This document shows, piece after piece, positions 15,054 to 21,000 of a DNA stretch of 21,000 nt; within the stretch, counting starts at the first letter, position 1, and each line of letters begins with the position of its first letter. The notes beneath the pieces were generated by a model, which did no database searches, was not told the DNA's origin, and saw only the letters and a list, made by a program, of their open reading frames with translations. The translations under genes were made by a program, and so were the position numbers. This DNA comes from DASUGM01 sp036274055 (lineage in GTDB: Bacteria > Acidobacteriota > Vicinamibacteria > Vicinamibacterales > SCN-69-37), in the NCBI GenBank assembly GCA_036274055.1, contig DASUGM010000033.1, positions 1 through 21,000 on the forward strand, read 5' to 3'.

Positions 15054-15497
15054 ATGCCAGAGCAGAATCGCCGGCGCACGTATCTCATCAATCCGCGGTT
15101 TCAGTGGCGCTTCATCGGCTTCATGGCCGTCGTCTCGCTGCTGGCGATTGCGATGCTCTTCGTGAGCAATCTCCTGTTCTTCCGGAACATGGAACAGGAG
15201 GCCCTTTCGGTGGGCCTCACACCTGACAACCCGTACTTCGATTTTCTGCGGGAGCAGAAGTCGGCGTTGTCGACGCTGTATTTCGCGGTGTCTGGTGTGG
15301 TGTTCGTGTTGATGATGGGCCTGGGCATTCTCTACAGCCATCGTATCGCCGGGCCCCTATACCATCTCGACCACAAGATGAGACAGATCGCGAGCGGCGA
15401 GGATCCCTCTTCGTTGACCTTCAGGCGGCGCGATCAATTCCGGGAGCTGGCAGAGAGCTTCAACGCGATGATCGTGAAACTCCGGAATCGTCCGTAG
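15054..15497 (+). CDS. small two-helix membrane protein with HAMP domain
   Basis: The 147-residue product has a short basic N-terminus containing RRRTYLINPRFQWRF, TM1 (about 20-43), a periplasmic loop of only about 28 residues (44-71), TM2 (72-95) and a cytoplasmic HAMP segment (96-144, HRIAGPLYHLDHKMRQIASGED ... FRELAESFNAMI). HAMP units normally relay a signal from a membrane sensor to a kinase, cyclase or chemotaxis module, but here the protein stops right after HAMP. It may pass signals to a separate partner by coiled-coil contact. The start has AAGG (15044-15047) across the ADOP 2 stop, six bases before the ATG, so it is coupled to that gene. The frame ends cleanly in TAG, and no output-domain frame follows on this strand. 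The gene is convergent with the transglycosylase gene, 6 bp away. Confidence 0.87.
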   Translation: MPEQNRRRTYLINPRFQWRFIGFMAVVSLLAIAMLFVSNLLFFRNMEQEALSVGLTPDNPYFDFLREQKSALSTLYFAVSGVVFVLMMGLGILYSHRIAGPLYHLDHKMRQIASGEDPSSLTFRRRDQFRELAESFNAMIVKLRNRP

Positions 15498-15511
15498 CGG
15501 CGATCAGCCGC
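15497..15511. terminator. small hairpin at the convergent 3' ends (weak terminator candidate)
   Basis: GCGGC (15497-15501) pairs with GCCGC (15507-15511) around the loop GATCA, beginning at the last base of the HAMP gene stop and covering the stop of the opposing gene (15504-15506). No U tract follows on either strand. Confidence 0.25.
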
Positions 15512-16583
15512 CGCCGCGCTGCGATTTGGCCGGTGTCCGAAGCTGTGACAGCAGCGAATAGTAGTTGCGGATGCTGTCCACGTAGCGCACCGGCTCGTGG
15601 CCGCGCGCCTTTCCGAACTTCAGCGTCTTGTAGTACGCGGGTTCGGAAAGCAAGGGCAGCGCGTCGCGCAAGTTGCTCCACAACGTGTGGTCCTCGCCGC
15701 CGCGCTTGACGATCTCCTGGGCATCCTGCACATGGCCGAGGCCGACGTTGTAGGCGGCCAGAGCGTAGTAGTTGTCATCCGGGCGGCCAACCTCGTCGTC
15801 AATCTGCTTCATGATCTGAACGAAGTATTTAGTGCCGCCGAGGACGCTCTGGCGCGGATCGGTGCGATCGGTCACACCGATCGCCGCCGCCGTGTCCTCA
15901 GTCAGCATCATCAGGCCGCGCACGCCGGTGTAGCTCGTCGCCTCGGGATTCCAATGCGACTCCTGGTACGACATGGCCGCCAGAAACAGAGGATCGATGT
16001 CGTAACGACGCCCGGCCTCCTCGAACAGCATCCGATACTTGGGCAAGTCGCGCCGATAGCGGACCTTCAGCATAACCAGATCGAACTTGTTGAGCAGGCC
16101 GAGGTGTGCAAAATATTTCGAGTACAAATTGGCCACGAACAGCTGGGATCCGGTGGTGCGCAACCACTCGGTCAGCAGCGCGGCAGCGCCGCCGAGATCC
16201 TGGCGTAACACCCACACGAAATCTTCTTCATCGGAGACCTTCATGCGCAGCGTCACGCCCGTCGGCGCGGATGTCGCCCGGTTGAGCGCAAGCGCGGGGC
16301 ACATGATGTCGCCCTGGCCGGCTTCAAAGGCCTGGATTAGCGCCTCATGACTGGGGAACGACTTGATCTCGACTGGCACCGCCAGGTGCTGCTGCATCCT
16401 GTCGATGAGCTCGTGATTGAACCCCACCCACTCGTCGGTCTCGTTCCGGTAATAGAACCGGCGATCCTCCTGCACGAGGATTGTCAGTCTGGCAGGCAGC
16501 CGGATTTGCGCGGAGTAGGTCGGCGCCGAGCACGCTGCGAGCAGGAGCAGCAGACTGAGAGCAACGCCCCGGGGCCTGGGCAC
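15504..16583 (-). CDS. MltF-type lytic transglycosylase lipoprotein with shortened binding-protein domain
   Basis: The 359-residue product has a lipoprotein signal (SLLLLLAAC, Cys18). Residues 30-145 match the first lobe of a family 3 solute-binding domain (LTILVQEDRRFYYR, GFNHELIDRMQQHL, ALIQAFEAGQGDIMC). Residues about 150-340 form an MltF-like SLT domain: KYFAHLGLLNKFD, LPKYRMLFEEAGRRYDIDPLFLAAMSYQESHWNP with catalytic E208, GVRGLMMLTEDTAAAIGV, DPRQSVLGGTKY and YYALAAYNVGLGHV. Such enzymes cleave the MurNAc-GlcNAc bond of peptidoglycan from the outer membrane. E. coli MltF is about 518 residues; the missing part is mainly the second lobe of the binding domain. The start is GTG at 16583, the first start codon in this frame, and has no clear ribosome site. 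It is the last gene of the minus-strand set, 111 bp after the zinc-ribbon kinase. Confidence 0.88.
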   Translation of the reverse strand: MPRPRGVALSLLLLLAACSAPTYSAQIRLPARLTILVQEDRRFYYRNETDEWVGFNHELIDRMQQHLAVPVEIKSFPSHEALIQAFEAGQGDIMCPALALNRATSAPTGVTLRMKVSDEEDFVWVLRQDLGGAAALLTEWLRTTGSQLFVANLYSKYFAHLGLLNKFDLVMLKVRYRRDLPKYRMLFEEAGRRYDIDPLFLAAMSYQESHWNPEATSYTGVRGLMMLTEDTAAAIGVTDRTDPRQSVLGGTKYFVQIMKQIDDEVGRPDDNYYALAAYNVGLGHVQDAQEIVKRGGEDHTLWSNLRDALPLLSEPAYYKTLKFGKARGHEPVRYVDSIRNYYSLLSQLRTPAKSQRGGG

Positions 16584-16694
16584 GGCTGGGATCGAGCATG
16601 GGCCATGCCAACGGTGCGGTGGGCAAACTGCGAGTCGGCCGCGTCCGCCGGAATACGGTTCTGAGTGTCGGCAGCGAGAACTGTCGCGGCGGCC

Positions 16695-19382
<2,688 letters not shown>

Positions 19383-19390
19383 GGCGCGTC

Positions 19391-19412
19391 AGGATAACAT
19401 CCGGCGCCGGAT
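19391..19412 (-). promoter_or_regulatory. -10-like element and 14-bp perfect palindrome before the zinc-ribbon kinase
   Basis: On the minus strand TATCCT (19396-19391) lies eight bases before the TTG start, giving a leaderless layout. Two bases further upstream lies the perfect palindrome ATCCGGCGCCGGAT (19399-19412), in the place of the promoter spacer. It may be an operator, or a hairpin closing the GGDEF message, whose stop is 20 bases away. No -35 could be assigned. Confidence 0.4.
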
Positions 19413-19432
19413 CGACGGGCCGCGCGGGACGA

Positions 19433-20695
19433 TCAGGCGCCGGCGGCGACGATGCGATCGCGGCCGCCGTGTTTGCCGTCGTAGAGCCGCCGATCGGCGA
19501 CCCGCATGAGGTCCTCCGGCGTCACGATCGCGTCCGACGGATACGTCGAGACGCCAATCGTCGTCGACAGCAGGCCCCACGGATACGGCGGACTCGCCGC
19601 GCTGCAGTTGTAGGTCAGCATGTCGCGGAAGCGCTCCGCGAATTCCTGGGCCTCGGCGGCGTTGGCGTTGGTCAGCAGGACGACGAACTCGTCACCGCCG
19701 TAGCGGCAGGGAACGTCGCTCGCCCGCGACTGCTCGGCCAGTGTCCGGCCGATCAGCTGCAGCGCGCGATCGCCTTCGAGATGCGAGAGCCCGTCGTTGA
19801 TCTCCTTGAACTTGTCGACGTCGATGATCGCGAGGCTGAGCGGCGTCGCGTGGCGCTTCGCCGCGGCGAGCGCGCCCGGCAGGACCTCGTCGAAATGGCC
19901 GCGGTTGAAGAGCCCGGTCAGCGCGTCGCGCGACATCCGCTGCCGCACCTGTTCGTACTTCTGGCGATAGGTCAGCCGCTGGAAAACGTCGCCGACGTCG
20001 CCGGTGCCGACGACGGCGGTCCGCGGCTCCATAAAGCGCAGATAGATCGCCACGTGCAGCGAATAGAACAGCGCCATCGTCGCCTTGCCCAGCAGGCTGG
20101 CGATCTGCAACGCGACGAGATTCGGCCGGCCGCCGTGCACCATCTGCGTGAAGATCACGCTGTCGAAACTGGCGACAGCCAGCAGCGCCAGAAAGAACGG
20201 ACCGAACAGCCCGCGCACGTAACGGGCGATGAACTCGTAGACGAGAATGATGCCGAGCACGTCGATGAACAGCAGCGAGGTGCCGACGGTGGTGATCCAC
20301 GCGCCGGTCATGAAGTCCTGGATCCCCAGCGACGGCGAGAAGGCGCCTTCCAGGCCCAGATGCAGCCCGATCAGCAGCGACATGATCGCCGCGGTGACGT
20401 TGGCGAGGACCAGGCCGTAGACGAGCTTGCGCGCCTCGATGGCGTCTTCCTTGACGTAGATGAGCAGCACCGCAGCGAGCGTCGCCGTGAACATCACCGT
20501 CGACGCCGGATAGATCCAGACCGACGGCAGCACCTCGACGCGCAGGCTCAGCGTCGCCTCGAGATACTGCAGGCCGCCGAGGACGATGTAGAGCGGTGTG
20601 AGGCCGAGCACCGTCCGCACGCGGAACAGCCCCAGCACGATCATCGCCATGACCGCGGCTTCCACCGCGAGCATGGTCAACTGCGTTCCAACCAT
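19433..20695 (-). CDS. membrane diguanylate cyclase (GGDEF domain) with polytopic N-terminal module
   Basis: The 420-residue product makes cyclic di-GMP at the inner membrane. Residues 1-222 form about seven hydrophobic helices (near 5-24, 30-50, 62-82, 92-113, 132-156, 163-186 and 195-220) with short loops, including IYVKEDAIEARKLVYG. It is not a PAS, GAF or MASE module I can name with confidence. A linker with a coiled-coil look (236-255) leads to the GGDEF domain (255-415): RDALTGLFNRGHFDE, the metal-binding IDVDKFKEIND, and the active site GGDEF at 333-337. RASD (324-327) lies exactly five residues before it, so the product-inhibition I-site is intact. ATG at 20695 begins 2 nt after the stop of the upstream gene, so translation is coupled. 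No EAL or HD-GYP partner is visible in the window. Confidence 0.93.
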   Translation of the reverse strand: MVGTQLTMLAVEAAVMAMIVLGLFRVRTVLGLTPLYIVLGGLQYLEATLSLRVEVLPSVWIYPASTVMFTATLAAVLLIYVKEDAIEARKLVYGLVLANVTAAIMSLLIGLHLGLEGAFSPSLGIQDFMTGAWITTVGTSLLFIDVLGIILVYEFIARYVRGLFGPFFLALLAVASFDSVIFTQMVHGGRPNLVALQIASLLGKATMALFYSLHVAIYLRFMEPRTAVVGTGDVGDVFQRLTYRQKYEQVRQRMSRDALTGLFNRGHFDEVLPGALAAAKRHATPLSLAIIDVDKFKEINDGLSHLEGDRALQLIGRTLAEQSRASDVPCRYGGDEFVVLLTNANAAEAQEFAERFRDMLTYNCSAASPPYPWGLLSTTIGVSTYPSDAIVTPEDLMRVADRRLYDGKHGGRDRIVAAGA

Positions 20696-20697
20696 AG

Positions 20698-21000
20698 TTA
20701 CCGCCGCGGTTCGAGGATATCGCCAATCCGATCGGCGATGTCACTCCAGTGCGCCTTGATCACGGGATTGGCCGACGCCGTCGCCGCGGCACGGGCCTGC
20801 GCCTGAATCGCGCGCAACTGCGCGCGCGCCAGCGCCGGCAGATCGCTCTGGGCCAGATTCGGCGCGGCCAGGAACGGACCCGGCGGGGTGGCCGGCCCGG
20901 CCGCCGCTGCGGCGGCGCCGGCGGCGGCGGGAGGCGGGGCCGGCGGATTGACGATCGCGCCGAGACGCGCGACGTAGGCGCGCTGCAGCGCGCGGCGATT
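20698..21000 (-). CDS. C-terminus of a large protein, probably an acidobacterial zinc-dependent metalloprotease (gene enters from the right edge)
   Basis: Minus-strand codons are open from the window edge to TAA at 20698-20700, giving 100 residues. They begin NRRALQRAYVARLGAI and pass through an Ala/Pro-rich stretch. They end with LPALARAQLRAIQAQARAA and a final helix WSDIADRIGDILEPRR. The order of QRAYVxRLG, an ALxRxQLRxI helix and a short DIxxRIxxIL end resembles, from memory, the tail of the large DUF5117/DUF4953 zinc-dependent metalloproteases common in Acidobacteria. The catalytic HExxH would lie outside the window, so the call is tentative. Codon use and the 2-nt gap to the GGDEF gene support a real gene and a shared message. 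Confidence 0.62.
   Translation of the reverse strand, partial: NRRALQRAYVARLGAIVNPPAPPPAAAGAAAAAAGPATPPGPFLAAPNLAQSDLPALARAQLRAIQAQARAAATASANPVIKAHWSDIADRIGDILEPRR

Noticed and set aside
20850..20940. Coding repeat or tandem repeat in the GC-rich stretch near the right edge
   Set aside because: It encodes an Ala/Pro-rich linker in the metalloprotease-like C-terminus with no regular unit length.

Overview
The window is a GC-rich bacterial chromosome segment of conserved accessory and signalling genes. No rRNA, tRNA, CRISPR array, prophage or transposase gene was seen. The gene families point to Acidobacteriota, most likely a Vicinamibacteria-type genome. These are two orphan MacB/FtsX-type permeases of the ADOP kind behind a PadR regulator, two Ser/Thr kinases with large C-terminal modules, a secreted BNR-repeat glycosidase-like protein, and a large metalloprotease-like protein. 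The assignment rests on gene families only; there is no marker gene in the window.

Region 1 (1-3452). The 3' end of an aldehyde dehydrogenase overlaps a dehydrogenase that closely resembles sulfolactaldehyde reductase YihU. A 233-bp imperfect palindrome then fills the convergent gap almost exactly. Facing these genes is a minus-strand cluster: a copper-binding lipoprotein (cupredoxin), a VOC/glyoxalase-fold protein started inside the cupredoxin stop codon, and a CitE-like CoA-ester lyase. The lyase has its own candidate promoter and a strong hairpin in front of it.

Region 2 (3572-7163). A secreted 825-residue Asp-box (BNR) repeat protein converges, with 7 bp to spare, on a secreted BACON-domain protein that has a heparin-lyase-like jelly-roll C-terminus.

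Region 3 (7242-15497). A tightly packed plus-strand unit encodes PadR, ADOP permease 1, a cytosolic Ser/Thr kinase with FlgO/TolB-like and TPR-like parts, ADOP permease 2 and a small two-helix HAMP protein. ADOP 1 has its ribosome site across the padR stop. ADOP 2 starts inside the kinase stop codon. No ABC ATPase is present, so the permeases are orphans.

Region 4 (15504-21000). A minus-strand unit, read right to left, encodes the C-terminus of a zinc-metalloprotease-like protein, a membrane diguanylate cyclase 2 nt later, a zinc-ribbon Ser/Thr kinase fused to a sensor-like membrane domain, and an MltF-type lytic transglycosylase that has lost much of its binding-protein domain.

Several genes (padR, both kinases, citE-like) lack a Shine-Dalgarno sequence and have a -10-like hexamer a few bases before the start, which suggests leaderless transcripts. 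No stretch longer than 300 bases lacks a gene; the largest gap is 1386-1636, occupied by the palindrome.
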